Assembly (NCBI GenBank): GCA_004764695.1
Contig: SMSO01000014.1
Location: 137,148-201,147 of the forward strand
Direction: 5' to 3'
DNA: 64,000 nt
DNA from: Schizochytrium sp. TIO01
Lineage: Eukaryota; Sar; Bigyra; Thraustochytrida; Thraustochytriidae
Shown here: positions 10,986 through 24,650 of the stretch, piece after piece
Layout of the letters: each line of letters starts with the position of its first letter
How positions within the stretch are numbered: position 1 is the stretch's first letter
Made by a program: the position numbers and the translations under genes
Notes under the pieces: model-generated
Seen by the model: the letters and a program-made list of their open reading frames with translations, nothing else
The model's database searches: none
Told to the model about the DNA's origin: nothing

Positions 10986-11888
10986 GTTTATGACAGGAAG
11001 AGTTGTAATACTACTACGCTCATTCGATTGCTCCCAGTTGCACCACGGATAAAAACAATGCGTCCTGGTGCTTTTCGTCCAAATCTCTATTATAATTTAC
11101 ATTAGTGGTTAAAAAATAAATTTTTCAACGCGAACTAAATTAATGCGACAGCTGGGGGAGGTACATAGTAGGCAATTAGATAGCGGTAAGGCTGTCCGTG
11201 AGGAACTGCTCAAAGCCTGTAAATGGCGAGCTTTTCATTTTACTCCTGATACAGCGCGCATGTGTTTCCTTCTTACTTTTTTACTCTCTAACTCTTCCAT
11301 CGGAAAGTGTTCCTAATTTCTTCTTTCTTCCTAGTGCTACTTAGCTCTGCTGCTGACTCACACTATAGCCCAACAGCGAAAGTTTATCAAAGTGTATCTT
11401 TCTTCCTCAAAGTTATAATCCCGTAGTAAAACAAAGCAAAGCAGTAGTCCAATTAGAAAAGACGACTAATCCCTGTCTACGAATGATCGAGGGAGCATAG
11501 GTACTAGAAGCACGAAACCTCGTAGTAGGAAGGGAGGGGGCGAGGTCTGCCTGCTTTCCTTCAAGTTCTTTGAAGCCAGCTGTGCTATCTATCGGGTCTA
11601 CCCACTCCCCAGGCAGGCTTTCACTGGAACTCCTCCTCCTCCTCCTCCTCGGCACAGCTCATCTGCTGTCATGGGCCTGGTTTAGGTGTTCAAAACTCTG
11701 GCGCAATTCTCCTCAAACTCGTGATTCTGTATTCGTTCCCGATCTCTGCACTGCGGTTTTTGCATCATTCCTTTTTTCGAGGTCGTCACGTCCATAAGTT
11801 CTCGATGCACGGCGGCTATCTTCAAGAAGGCGCCTCTTGAACGCTCCTTTTTATGCATCATCGATCGATAGGTGTACCTTCGCTTCTA

Positions 11889-11958
11889 AGAAGCGATTCA
11901 TAAGGTACCTACGCTGTACCTACGCACCTTTGAAGAAGAAGCGATTCGTAAGGTACAC
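11889..11958. repeat. Short direct repeat with AAGCGATTC core
   Basis: AAGCGATTCATAAGGTAC near 11891 recurs as AAGCGATTCGTAAGGTAC near 11939, about 48 bp on. The first copy is preceded by CGCTTCTAAGAAGCG, a tight inverted repeat. Confidence 0.6.
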
Positions 11959-13344
11959 CTACCTATCTACCTACTACGCGCACCCAAGGTTTCTGTCTTG
12001 CAATGTTCAAAAGTAATTCGGGGTGGAGTGTTTTTATATTGGCTTGGCACAATCTAGCAGTACCTTGGTGCCTACTTAGGTTGGTAGTAGTCTCACTAAA
12101 TACAAATGCAACTTTCAAAGTTTATTTTTTAACATTTTCGATTTTTAAAATCCAAAAAGCATTTGCATATTAAGTGTAACATGGCATTAAGTAGTGACGT
12201 TTTGCGGAGCCCACTTGTTAGTTCGCATGACGGTGGTTTCAAAACGGTGTTTCAAGAACGTCTCCCTTGCTTTCTATTTTTATTTAATTTTTAAAATAAA
12301 TAGACCAGCTTTGATTTTTCTTTTCTAACTTTAAAAAAAAAAAAAGTTTGCAGACAGGGAAACAGAAACAAACAGAGAATTTGAAATGTCAAATTCTGCG
12401 AGCCTTGTACTCTCTCAAATAGTTCAGAATGTCTTTACGTTTGGCAAATAACCGAGTTTCCTTTGCATGGCTGAAGAAGCAGAAACGTTGTGATTTGCGC
12501 AAGCTTGTGCGAAAAAGAAATCTACCTACCAGAAGAGGAGCTGGAGTCCTTGCCTTCTAGTATGATTCTGCCACTAACCACACTGTGCCAAAATCAACTA
12601 TGCTTCGTCGAAAATAATCTCAGCGCACAGTACACAAACCAATAAAAACAGGAAGAATTATAAGCCGCTTCCACAGTGCTGCTGGGATTCATTATCACTT
12701 TTTCTTTTTCATAAGTTCTTATCTTCCCACTAGTTTGCAGCCGCTCATCTTTAAGCATTTTTATCCTCATTTAATATCATCTAGGTGGCGTAGGTAGGCC
12801 ATTGTAAACAACAGCAAGCATGCGCAAAATCGAACGACTCAAGCAATGACTTTTCTAATTAGACCCTTACTAAGTTGGTGGTAGGGGTTTGAAAACGAAT
12901 GATACCAAGTCTTCTCAGTCTTACTCCAGAGAACATAAAATCTTTATTTACTCAGCAATCACTCATGAAATCATCATTGGCTAGCATACCCAGGTATCTC
13001 CAACTACAAAGGAGGTGAAGCCTGCAAAAGTGGAACAAACCATACGCACGCATGCACGCTCATTACTTTCCTGGCCACCAAGGCCAAACGAAGAGCAATC
13101 GGACTCTTCTTTTTCACCAAAGAATCAAGACCTCTCCGCCTCGTTTAATTTAACAGAAAATCTACCTGCTTCTTTATAACAACAAATTCAAGAAACGAAT
13201 CGGGACTGTTTCACAAGAACCACAACCCTCCCCGGGTAGGTTAGCATAGCATTTCAACTATTCCCTTCGTACCGAGCATGCATCGGGATCCTCAAAAGAC
13301 TCTCGCCAGCATGGAAAGAGTTCTGCCAATACTGATATACGCAC

Positions 13345-13388
13345 AGCAAGCAAGCTAGCAAGCAAGCAAGCAGTAAGTAAGTAAGTAG
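13345..13388. repeat. (CAAG)n then (TAAG)n array
   Basis: Two adjoining 4-bp arrays with related units. Confidence 0.85.
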
Positions 13389-13726
13389 TGTCTTTCAATT
13401 CTCCACTTACCTACTCCCGCCGTGGCGAGTAGAGTAGAAAGAACTATCAGAGCTAGCACTAAAGAGGTACTTAGGGCGCTTTATACATACGATACACAAA
13501 ACAAACGAACTGGCCAGTCTCATGAATGAAGCGCCTTTCGCTACTATCATGCACAACTCGTAATAAAAGCGAAAGCCAAAGAAACGTGATTCTCTCTCTC
13601 CTTCACCTTGTCCTGCTTTTTGCTCCATCACTTGCAGCTTGCCTTTTTAGCAGCAGCCAAAAAGCTGATTCATTAAAGATTGGCGCAACGAAACGAAGGA
13701 AGCTCCCCCGAGTATCAAGAAACGCT

Positions 13727-13762
<36 letters not shown>
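13727..13762 (+). repeat. (CAG)n, eleven units
   Basis: A pure CAG run followed by CAA. It lies in a 169-codon frame starting at ATG 13526 and would read as polyglutamine, but the rest of that frame looks non-coding. This is the one clean triplet array in a region otherwise dominated by 4-bp units. Confidence 0.9.
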
Positions 13763-13764
<2 letters not shown>

Positions 13765-13957
13765 AGACCAAGGCCAGGAACCAGGCTTGAAAACGGTGGT
13801 AGGTGCGTACTGCCTCTGCGTCCTGCTTGCTTGTTTGCGTGCGCTTTCTTGCCCGACTCTGGCGGCCTGCTCCACTTATTATACACATTCGGGCCCCGCA
13901 AGGCCTCGCTTGGGCTTAGCTTCCGCCGACCCCGCAAGAGAACGATTGATCGATCGA

Positions 13958-14020
13958 GCGAACAAACGAACAAACGAACAAACAAACGAAATAATAACAA
14001 TAGTAATAATAGTAATAATG
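13958..14020. repeat. (ACAAACGA)n followed by (TAA)n-like array
   Basis: Units ACGA and ACAA alternate, then AAT/AGT triplets follow, then about 100 bp of A-rich sequence. Confidence 0.8.
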
Positions 14021-15901
14021 CTAAAAGAATCCTGAACAAAATTAAACAAAATAAAGAAAGAAAGAAAACAAAGAAAAATAAACAAAATAAACTTTTAAAA
14101 AAATAATAAAAGAATCCAAAACAAAACAAAGAAACCAATCCAAGAAGAATTCTCTTACGTTTGCATAGGAATGAGCAAGCCTGTTGAGGTGACACTTATA
14201 GCTGCTTGGCTAGGTAGCAAATTAATAAGAAACTAAACTAAAGAAAAAGAAAAGAATAGAGTCATTTTAATAGTCATGCTGCATTCCCCCAATTGGTAGC
14301 AAAACAAGTTAATCATTTCTTCTATCGTAGCACTAGCTATCTAGCTTGCCGCACCTACCCACTTATACCTACCTTCATGTTAGTTAATTTCTTTTTTGCT
14401 TTAAACAGAGCAGTTAGAAGGATAATTAGTTTTCAGTTCGCTGAGTATAAAATCAAATTCTGCAAACCAACAAAATGGTCAGACAGTTCACAGGCATGCA
14501 GAAATACATTTTGACGCGGACTTGTACTCCCTCTAGAGCAAGACTGATCACTTTCAAAGTGTTGCATTCTCATTCTTCACGTTGTCGTTATTATTGTAAG
14601 ATTCGTACTTGAAGATAGATAGAAGTTGTCGAGGCCACATGGCACTTGCTTGCTTCAGATTCCTTTTGAGCGACAGGCAACTTTTTTGCACGGCTAGGAA
14701 GTAGGGATTGATTTTAGGGATATTCATTCAAAGACAGCCAAGAAACACGAAGAGCTTAACATCAATAGCTAGTTAGTGAGTTGACTTACTACGCGAGTAC
14801 TGCTGGTACTGGTTCAGAGCTGGCGACGATGCCAGCAAAAGTTGACGGAGCTGCCCTGGTGAGGGTCCTTGGTAGCGAGGAGGGCTTGGAAGCGGCCTCC
14901 CTCAGTCAAAGTGTCAGGTTGCGCAGCTTTAGCTACGTGCTGCTTCTGCTTTGGGTGTTGGAATAACATCATTTCACCCAGTGAGTCAAAGCAGAAGCGT
15001 TGGAGACAGAGAGGCCTTTTTGTTGAATTTAAAAACACCCCCCCAAAGCGACAAGTTCATAGAAACGGAGAACTTGAACCAATTTGCAGCCATGCGAGAA
15101 AGAGAGTGGACGAGGCAAGGCTAGCGCACCGAGCAGCTCCACTTTCATTCAGGTGACCAGGCGGAGGGAGCTGCGGAAGTAGTATAGCACTCACCACCAA
15201 CATCAAATCTTAGAAGATTGAAAAAATCAAAACCTACATACCTGCCACCACATCCCCACTCTTTTCTGCGAAGCCTTCATAGGGACCTGCAGTAAACCTC
15301 TTGGAATGATAGCTGTGCCCCGTCTGAAACCTGTGAGCAAGGCGCTTTGTACTTACCTCGCCAATACATTTTCTTTTACTTTCTTTCGAAAAGTTCTCGA
15401 CGCTTCGTGCAGCATGCATGACGTGTATAGATTTCTTTGTTACTCTGGAAAAGTTTTTATTTTAAATGTTTTTTTTTTACTGCCGATCGAAACCAAGCAA
15501 AGCAAATAAAGCGAGTTCTCTCAAAATAAATACTTGTTTTGAAAAAGACAAAGAAGAAAAGAGGGAAACAAATTTTCGACAAACACTACGATGAATAACT
15601 TCTTCATTCTATTTGTGAATGTTGAGAGAAAGAAGTTCTGCGCGAATGAATAATCAAATACACGGCGACGAGAGAGAGAAAATAAGCTCTGTTGCATCAA
15701 GTAGCGACTCGTGGCCGGCCTCACGCTCATTTGCGCCTTCAATGAATTAATCCCGCACTGAGAAGTGCCGGCCTTTGAGCGAGCAGCCTTGCGTGAACGG
15801 CGCTGGAGCCACTGTGCTGGCTGCTCGAACAAGCGAGCGAGCGACTCACATCGAACCGGCAGGAAGACAGACAGCGTTTGAAGCGCATGAGACAGACTGA
15901 C

Positions 15902-15931
15902 TGACAGACAGACAGACAGACAGACAGACAG
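15902..15931. repeat. (CAGA)n microsatellite
   Basis: About seven GACA units preceded by degenerate copies back to about 15866. Confidence 0.9.
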
Positions 15932-17122
15932 AGTCAACTCAAAGCAGCTTTTACTTTTATAGGCCGCCTGGTCGCTTTAGTTTATCTACTTATTATTATG
16001 ATTATGATTGTTATTAAACGTTTTTTTTAAAGTGAGGGGAATAAAGAAACTTTACAAAGGAGGAGGGGAAGAGAGCTGTTTTGTTGGTTCTTTGGATTTT
16101 GATTCACAACTCTGCAGAGCCAGTCATCAAAATTTAGAGAAGTATTTTAATTTGTAGAATTTATTTTGCATGGTACAATTGTGTAATAAAGCTGATTTAA
16201 ATATTTTGTTTTCCAATTATAAAAAGGGAAATGAGTTTTCATAAGTGAGTAAACGAATATCGCCAGGAATACATTATTCGAGTTAGATAATCGTAGACCA
16301 GTGTGAAATGAAAGGAATAGCTTTGAAGGCACGCAATAAAAGCTTTTTCCCCATTTCACTTACACTAGTACTCCTTGTGCCTTGCCGCAAACAATAAAGA
16401 GTAAAAGAAAGAAAAGAAAACAGACATTCACAAGACAAGGAAAGCAAATGAAACCAACACTTCCTTCCTTCTAACTAAATACAATCAACGCCACAGGGCA
16501 GTACTTAGTTCAGATATTGAGTAAACGACAGCACTAATTGTTAGTCGAGAATGCATGCTTTCTCTCTATTCTCGAAATATAATAAAATAGAAAAATAAAA
16601 TTTTGAAAATATGCCATGTTTTCAATCAAAAAGTCTAGCCACACTATCCTCAACGGTGGCTAGTGCTGTGAAACTCAATCAAAGTATTTATGTGCCTTTC
16701 GCTGCCACCTGCTTCTTCCTGTGCGTGCACTCTAAGTTGTAGTAAACAATCAACTCGAAAAGCAAGGAAGCAAGGATTGATTTATGCCGCTGACTGCCCT
16801 TCCCATGAATGCTGCGTATTCATAGAGGAGCAGGGACCGGTGGCGCGTCGCGAGCAGGCATGCGCAGGGATGAGGATCTCGAGTAGCTACGCGTTACCCT
16901 ATTTGGACAGACGTCGAGGACGAGTGCACTTTGAGCGAGAGGATCCGCCTGGCTAGGTACCATCATTCTTTCGGCACTCACTGTGATCAGACCGAGGTCT
17001 AACTAGCTAGCTTGTGCTTGCTTGTTGATGCTTGTCTGTCACGAGTACGGAGCCTTCTAATATTAAAAATAATCGGATGGATGTGGATCTATGCTTCGTA
17101 GAGTGCTGCTCACGAGTTGAGC

Positions 17123-17167
17123 TGACTTGAGATGAGTTGACTTGAGATGAGTTGACTTGAGATGAGA
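17123..17167. repeat. 15-bp minisatellite, three copies
   Basis: The unit TGACTTGAGATGAGT starts at 17123, 17138 and 17153; the third copy differs at its last base. Confidence 0.85.
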
Positions 17168-17379
17168 TGAAATCCATCACAACATTGGACGACGGTCAAT
17201 CAATCAAATGTTGCCACGAGTTTGAGCTCGAAAGTTTTGACTGTGGTCCAATCTCCGCTTGCTTGCTCTTAAGCCCTCAGCTACCACCGGTGCTAGCACG
17301 CTGTGCATCTCGTAGCACAAATGCCTACCTTTGTCTTGGTTTTTCAACACTCTGTATCCCCCACCAGTGGCGTCTACAA

Positions 17380-17423
17380 AAGAGAGATAGAGATAGAGAA
17401 AGAGAGAGAGAGAGAGAGAGAGA
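17380..17423. repeat. (GATA)/(GA)n microsatellite
   Basis: AGAGATAG units pass into a pure GA run of about 24 bp. Confidence 0.9.
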
Positions 17424-18186
17424 TCGCTCCTAGTCGTAGAGTGGAAGAAGGGCCTCTTCGACTTGTGCCTGGTAACGAAGTGTCAAGCGGTGGAAGAATT
17501 AGACATCAAGATCGCCATGGGAGGATTCTTGCGCAGTGGTTTGAACTCCCTGCGCGCTTGCTGATGTGCTGTGCACGCACTGACTGACTGGTGGCTTTGC
17601 GAGATGTTGATTATTGATTGATTGATAGATAGATAGATGGATGCATGGATAGATTTGATTCATTGGATGACTAAATGAATAAATGAGTAAATTCGCAACC
17701 AGTTCAGTGGAGGTGCAGCTTTCTTGAGGATTATATAAATGCTCATGCCGGATAGTGATTTTGCGAAATCTCCATCGAGTCGGGAGGGCGGCTCGTATTG
17801 GCAAGTTCGGGCTCATGTCTTGGTCCTGAGAGACACGCCTGCTTCCGTCTAATCTAAGCCTTGTCCAAGACCCTTTCCTCCGTCCGGATAGCTGTTAGTT
17901 GGCCTACCTAGTTATCGCTAAAGTGCTACTGGCGAAAAGAACAGAGACTTTTTTAGACATTATCACTTAAACCAAACAAGGTAACGTATCATAATAACAG
18001 CATAGTGGGCGAGCCATTATTAATTACTGCCTGCCGATACCTGTTGATTAAAAAAGAAATCAGGTAGGTAATTAATCTTTTGAAAAGTACAATATCTCCA
18101 CTTGGAAGGAGGAGAAGAGCTGGAAGTGAGCAAAGAAAGAGGGCCAGGAGACCAGAGTTTTCTTTTGGGTGCTCATGACGAATCAC

Positions 18187-18253
18187 AGAAAGAAAGAAAG
18201 AAGAAAGAAATAAGTAAATAAATAATAAATAAATAAATAAATAAATAAATAAA
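18187..18253. repeat. (GAAA)n then (AAAT)n array
   Basis: GAAA units followed by a long AAAT array, purine/A-rich throughout. Confidence 0.9.
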
Positions 18254-20220
18254 GTAAAACAAAGAGTCTTGACGGCCATTGTTTTCTCCAATCCCTCCTT
18301 CACTTTTCAAAAAAAGCGCAGGACCAGCACCAGAATAGGCAAAGTGATTCGGCACGGCGGCTTTTTTCCGCTCGTTCTGCAACGGCGCATTGTCCCTCTT
18401 TATTCCGATTGCTTTCCTTTACATATTCTAAAACGTTTTCACACTGAATATAAATAAATAGATGTATATCCCTTTTTCCTTGTTGTCCGTGAAGTAATTA
18501 TTTACTATTCAAGTGCAGTATGAATATTGAGGACAACTAATAAGGATCGGTTAGTCAGAGGGACCTTCTCTGCCGATTATCTACCTATCTTGGCTCATTG
18601 ATCCTCTCTCTTTCTCTCTTCCTTTCTTTCTTTCGCTCTGTAGTCACTTTATCACGACTACCCCCAAGCCGCCTCGCGGGGCGATATGCGTTTGTGGGGA
18701 ATTGAAGGCATCGTAGCGCATCGTAGTTTGTCGCGCAACTTGCTGTCTCTAAGTTTGCTCTGTTACTTGCAAGAGTTTGAGTAGGCAAGCCTACGTCCCA
18801 GCTACTCCTCGACTCGAGCAACCGTGGAATGCTGATGGTCAGTTCCTCAGGTTCCTGGAGTTCTTCTAATCTTTTTGATTGATTGAGTGATCGATTGATT
18901 GCAATTTTCATTTCTATAGCCAGTCATGTCTTTTTTAAAATTTTATTCTTATTTGTTTTTAAATGACGAAGAATATTGCTTTTATTACTTTTCAATGCAA
19001 AATACAAAATATGATTAAAATTATAACAGAAGTGAAAAGGCAATGCAAAAGCTAAAGTTGGCACTTCCACGAAACCTGGCCAACAGGATTCTCAGGCACT
19101 TCTTTTCTTCGAAAGCTAATAAGCTAATCATAAGTGTATTTTATAATTTCAAGTTAAATAAAAGAAAGAAAGAAAACAGCAGAAAGAGATCGAGATCAGA
19201 AAGTGAAGACTTGTAAAGAAGTATTCCTATTGTTGCAAAATGGCCTTCGTTCGTCGTCGAGTCCAGCCGGACGAAATTCCTACATGCATATATATTATAT
19301 ATAGTACAGATAGCCAGGCCGACGGCATTAGTTAAAAAAAAAGAATAGCAAACAGCAAACAGGAGTACTTCCAGGCAGGTTTTAGTATCTCCATAATACT
19401 GGAGACCATCCTGATTCCCTCAAAGCAGAGAGGCGCCTTCTCTTCTTCCCGCTTTCCATGACACCTAAACTCTACAACCCTTGCAATTCATTCATTTGTC
19501 CAGCTTGCACGGGGACAAGTCGGCTCAGTCACAGTTACAACATCCGCTTCCTTCCTCCAAATTCTATTATTACTCTTGATAAAGGAACTGCGGCTTTTGT
19601 TCTATTGTTCGATATGAAGACTGGTGGTAGTGTTTTTGAGAGTTTTCATCATCCGCAATAAATCATCAATCTCTTGTGATTCATTGCCAACGTCATCTCG
19701 ACAAGAGTACCCGGAAGCTTGATCACTCCTTTTCACTTCAGCACCGGTGTGTCGATATGTTCCGAGCGAGTCCCTGGCTTGCTTACTTACTTTCAGGCGA
19801 CTTGTTTACTGGCCTGAACTTCTTGAACCATTGTGGATATTGACATTCATTCATTCCTTCATTCATTCATTTATTCATAGCAGGTACCTATGTTCGACGT
19901 ATTTACAGGTATGCAACCCCCACTAAACCTGCAGGATCGTGGATCACAACCGTCGCCATTTTATTGGGTGGACGGACGGCATTTGCTGCTCGCTCTCGGG
20001 CCTTGATCTCACGCACCGAGTTGAAGCTTTCTGGCTAATAACCTAGACCTGCCAATTCCAGCAACTTCATCTCTTGCCACCCGGCTTACGCCTATGCGCT
20101 TCCCCAGCTTCTGTCTAACCTCCTTTCGAGTCATTGCTTCGTTCATTCGTTCTCTACAGAAACAATGTCGGTGGCACAGACTCACCTACTTAGTTCTTCA
20201 CCTACCTACTTCCTCTTACA

Positions 20221-20341
20221 TATTTATTGATTTATTGATTTATTGACTTACTTACTAACTCATTACTTACTTACTCAGTTATTACCTATTACTTGCCAAC
20301 TCCACGATCTGTCAATTATTCTCACTCACTCACTCACTCAG
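20221..20341. repeat. (ATTTATTG)n, (TTAC)n and (CACT)n arrays
   Basis: Three short arrays in a row: TTATTGAT units, then CTTA units, then CACT units at 20321-20341. Confidence 0.8.
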
Positions 20342-22104
20342 TCTCACAGTGAGCATGATTGTGCTGCGCCGTTAGACCTTTCCAACTTGAAGCAGGAAAG
20401 CTCCGCAATTGATTGGCGATACTCGAGACCAGAAAGACCCGAGCTAGGCATGCTAGCTCCGGAGGAAGTCGGGTCGCACGTACCGAAGGAAAGTGAGCTA
20501 GCTCGACGACGTGGAAACCATCGGGAGGGCGAGGAGAACAGGCTTCCTTCGCTCATGCTGACCTCCTCCAGATGGCCAGGCCGAGACTCCTTCCGCTCGA
20601 TGGCTCGAGACTGATCGCTGGTGTCACCCAAGATTCGTACAAGCAGCGTCTTCTTCCGCACCTTGATTGATTCGCTTCGCTTCGGTGTCTGTTCGAAGAC
20701 TAGTGCTGGTTGGCTGCTTAGGCGCCTCCGTAGTCTCCCGTACTGGTGCTCATCTCAGAGTATCAATCAATCAATCTTCATTAAATGTTGCACTAAAAGG
20801 AGGAGCGAGGAGCAAGCACTCCACTTCTATGTGTTTTTTGTTATCAACGTAGGCCAAAATAAAAATAAAAATATATACTATTACTATTTTTAATTCTCTA
20901 AAAGGAAGCTTGAAAAAAGAAGAAGAAGAAAGAAAGAAATGCGCTAGTAGATTGTAGACAAAGAACACGTGTTGCCATTCATACATACACTTCGGTAAAG
21001 GCGTCGCAAGCAATGGCAACACAAAAAATCCTTACTTGTCCAAAGTGTCTCTGATTTTGTTATTATTATTTTAGCAGCTTTATTTTAAAATTATAATAAA
21101 AGGAATGCTTCTTTGAAAGGTAACCCCTTTTTCGTCAAATTGACCTTTGAAGAAATAAAATAGTGTAAAAGGAAGGCAGTCGGAAGTGCGACGAGGGGCC
21201 AATGAATGAAAGATTGCGAAGAGCTAACGAACTAACTAACTACGTAGCTATATAACTGACTAACTAACTAACTCATAACCGAACGCGGAGAGAGATAGCC
21301 ATAATGAAATTATGCAAGCTTCCCATTCATTCTTCTGTAAAACTGTGAATGACTGACTTGAGCAGCCTCTTCTTTCAGAGTAAAGAGAGATGATTCTTCT
21401 GGTGTCAGCTAGCTAGCTGGCTAGAACATCAAGAACCAAACCACTCCGAAGTACCTAACGATATGCAACAAACAAGCCGCCACCACTCGAGGAAGTCAGG
21501 CAAAGGTAATAAAATAAGCTGAAGCTAGCTTTACTTACGGTTCCTCGCCAAATCACTCACCGTTCTCTCTGTGCTCTATAGTTCATCATCTCTCAATACG
21601 GTTGGTCGCACTCTCAGACCGGTTCAATCAGAGCGAGAGCTGTTTAGCGCCTGTCCCTCAGACGTAGAGTTTCCACTAGATGCCTTGCTTCTGGTCGAAG
21701 GGGTCATTTCGGAAAGGCTGACGTGGTACTCTGTCTGAGAAGGAGTTTCTCAAAATATGCAATGCAGGCTCTGCGTGTGGAGTGGTGCACTCGCTGCAGT
21801 GACGGTTGGAGAGAGACCAATGAGAGGTCTATGGATCGATTACCTGTCTCAGCGATCGCAGCGACAGATCATTGTTGACACAGATAGATAGACCCGAAAA
21901 TGCCAACGAAACAGTGCGTGGAAAGTACCGTCTTTTTCATGTTCAACATGACTCTCCTTAGCGTAATTTATTTCTCATAGATCATAGCAGATAAGCTTTT
22001 AATTCTATTTAGTTGTTTCTTAAAAGAGAAAACAAAAAAAGAAAAAGACACCGAAGGCCGGCATACTATTAGCATAAGCACTGGTGGGGACCGACATACA
22101 AGGA

Positions 22105-22165
22105 GGAGAAAGAAAGAAAAAAAAGAAAAAGAAAAAGAAAGGAAGAAAGAAAGAAAGAAAGACAG
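22105..22165. repeat. (GAAA)n purine array
   Basis: GAAA and GAAAAA units over about 60 bp, purines only. Confidence 0.85.
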
Positions 22166-22378
22166 ACGCAGCGGAGGGGGCGACTTTATTGCAAATATTG
22201 CGATCGATAGCTGTCTAAGGGCTTTCTTTTCTTATGCTGTAAATTCCAGTTGCCTTGTGGTTCTTTGCCCTCGTGTCCTTCCTTCTTCTTTACAGACGAG
22301 TTTCTTTCTCCGCAAAAGTGACGAGCAACGACTGTTTCGTTGTTTCATTAAGTGCACTCTCATCAGCTCTCACAATTG

Positions 22379-22418
22379 ATCATTCATTCATTCATTCATT
22401 GATCATTCATTCATTCTT
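22379..22418. repeat. (ATTC)n microsatellite
   Basis: ATTC units interrupted once by TGATCATTC. A second ATTC array lies at 22783-22838. Confidence 0.85.
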
Positions 22419-22468
22419 CAATTATTCGCTCCCTTTTCATTTCTTCGCTTCTTAGGTGTCCGCTGAGC

Positions 22469-22565
22469 GACTCGAGCCGAGTCGAGCCGAGTCGAGCCGA
22501 GCCGAGTCGAATCAACTCGAGTCGATTCTAGCAAGCGAGCGAGCGAGTGTGTGAGTGAGTGAGCG
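22469..22565. repeat. GAGCCGAGTC repeat followed by GCGA/GTGA units
   Basis: About three copies of a GAGCCGAGTC unit rich in TCGA, then GCGA units and GTGA units. It is G/C-rich compared with its surroundings. Confidence 0.8.
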
Positions 22566-24621
22566 GCTTGCTCAGTCTCTGGCCGTGATCGCTCAGCCTG
22601 CCTGCTGCGCTGCCGATCTCCCACCGGCGTGGTGGCCGAGGCCGAGGAGGCTGGCCGGGCCCGAAGCCGGCGGCACAGTGCCTCTGCCTCGAGCAGAACA
22701 AGGCTGGCTTTGGTGCTTCATGGATTGGCTAATCTATGATTTGTGTGGATGTTTAAAGAAAGAAAAAGCAATGGCTATTTTTATTCCTTCATTCCTTTCA
22801 TTCCTTTCATTCATTCATTCGTTCATTCGATCATTCATGTGACGTGACGCATTGAGGACTGACTGACTTATCCATTCATTCATCTCTTGTGTGTTTGTAA
22901 AGAAGGAGGATGAAGGAAGGAACGAAAGAAAGTTATAAAGAAGTGGGTTTTCCCAAATTGGAGCGACTGGTTCCAAACAGAGACTGAGTGCTTCTTTTTT
23001 ACTGTTGCTGCTGTTGTTTTTGTTGGAGGTGGTGGTGGCGCTGCTTGCAACATTTTTAAAGTTCTCAATAGCAACATTAAGGCGTCTTAGCCCTCTTGTG
23101 GTTTCGGAAAAGGAACAACAAAGTCTGCTCTTGCTTGCCAAGAAGATTGTGCTCTTCTGCAAAAGACTGACAAGTCAAGTCCAAGTTATGCTATTATTAC
23201 AATGGGGCCAGTTCTTCTATTTGGCCACAGTGGCTGTTCTCTTGAACGAGAGGTAAACTGAACGCAACCGTGGGAACGGGCAATGCGTTATAAACTGAAA
23301 ACTTAAAAAGAATTATATATATTCAGAATAATTAAACAGGCAATTTTAAAAGTTAAAAAAGTTAAAATATGATTTTTTTTGGACTACTTTATACCACTTC
23401 TACAAGTGGGGTCGAGCGAAGGAGTCGTGAGTGGGCTATACATGATACTATTAGAATTTTCAGTCTTTCTGTTTATCTTTCGTTTTTAAATGGACAATAA
23501 GCTTGGTTCCAAAGTTCACTGTTCTACATACATTATCTGCAGCTTTTACTGCTTTGTGTATTATAAAAATCTGAAGAGCAAAGTTTTTTATTATTGTTTC
23601 AGTTGCTTTATTCTATCATCCTCAATCAAATTATATACGTGCACAGTAATATAGGCCACTTAATATCCACATGCTTTCTAAGGGAAAGCCAAAAATAGCC
23701 CATAAAGGCTAACAACCACGATAGTCAGGCTTAGAAAGAAAGCTTCAAAAGAACTATTAAACGTTGATTTTAAACAGAAATGAAAAGGTGATTAGAGGGG
23801 AAAGTTTCTGTATTTTCTCAGTACGCAGGTTTTCTGTTTTTGTTGTCAAGACCCCACCGGCCGGCGACAGACTGCGTTGCGTGAAGCTGGAGGCACAAGT
23901 CGCGTGCTCCGGGAGGGCCAGCAGGAAGGAAAGAGTTCGGCCAGCAGCAGTTCGTCCTCCGTGGCGCGGCAGACTCCTTTTATTCATTCAATCTACTGCG
24001 TTAGTGTTTCTGATTGACTGACCAATTGACTCACTGACTTAGCGACTGACTACACCCGCTGGCGTGAAATAGTGCTAAAGTTTAAATTTGTAAAAAGGAG
24101 GGAATTGAGATTATGAGTTTCTATATCAGTGATGAGCAGGCCCGCAGGCCCAGGCTTTTTAAAAAGTTTTAAATTAAAGTTTTTTTTCTCCTTTTAAAGA
24201 GACACTTTGGCATAACATCAAACTATAAATAAATTATAAAGTCGTCAATTCAAGTTATGAAGCTATTTAAAGTAATACTCTTTGATTCAAAGTAACAAGT
24301 CACGTGATATCTATCTATATGTAGATCGATCTATCTATGTCTATCGATGGATCACAGGCGTACTCCATGAAAGAGAAACCCTCGCATCTTCTCTCGTCGC
24401 TGAGTGAACAACTTCGAGAATAGAACTACCTTTCATCCAGCAAATAAAAGGGACTTCCTTCTTGGCAAGACTTGTGGGCTTTCTTTCTTCATCGTTCAAG
24501 AAATCCCTCTATTCAACTTCTCTTTCAAGAGTAGTCGGCCAGTTCACCGTGCAGCCGGGTCGCATGGTGCGTACTAGGACTTGAATAATTGGGTAAAGCC
24601 GAGCGAGAGAGAGAGTTTCCT

Positions 24622-24650
24622 TGAGTCAGTCAGTCTGCCTGACTGACTCA
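24622..24650. repeat. Perfect 12-bp inverted repeat (hairpin)
   Basis: TGAGTCAGTCAG and CTGACTGACTCA flank the 5-bp loop TCTGC. Two further inverted repeats follow at once: ATCGATC/GATCGAT (24658-24682) and AGAGAG/CTCTCT (24683-24696). Confidence 0.8.

Noticed and set aside
13526-14035. 169-codon ATG frame with a polyglutamine run
   Set aside because: The length depends on the CAG array and on flanking simple repeats (CAAA, TAA); no domain, and an overlapping 182-codon frame exists on the other strand.
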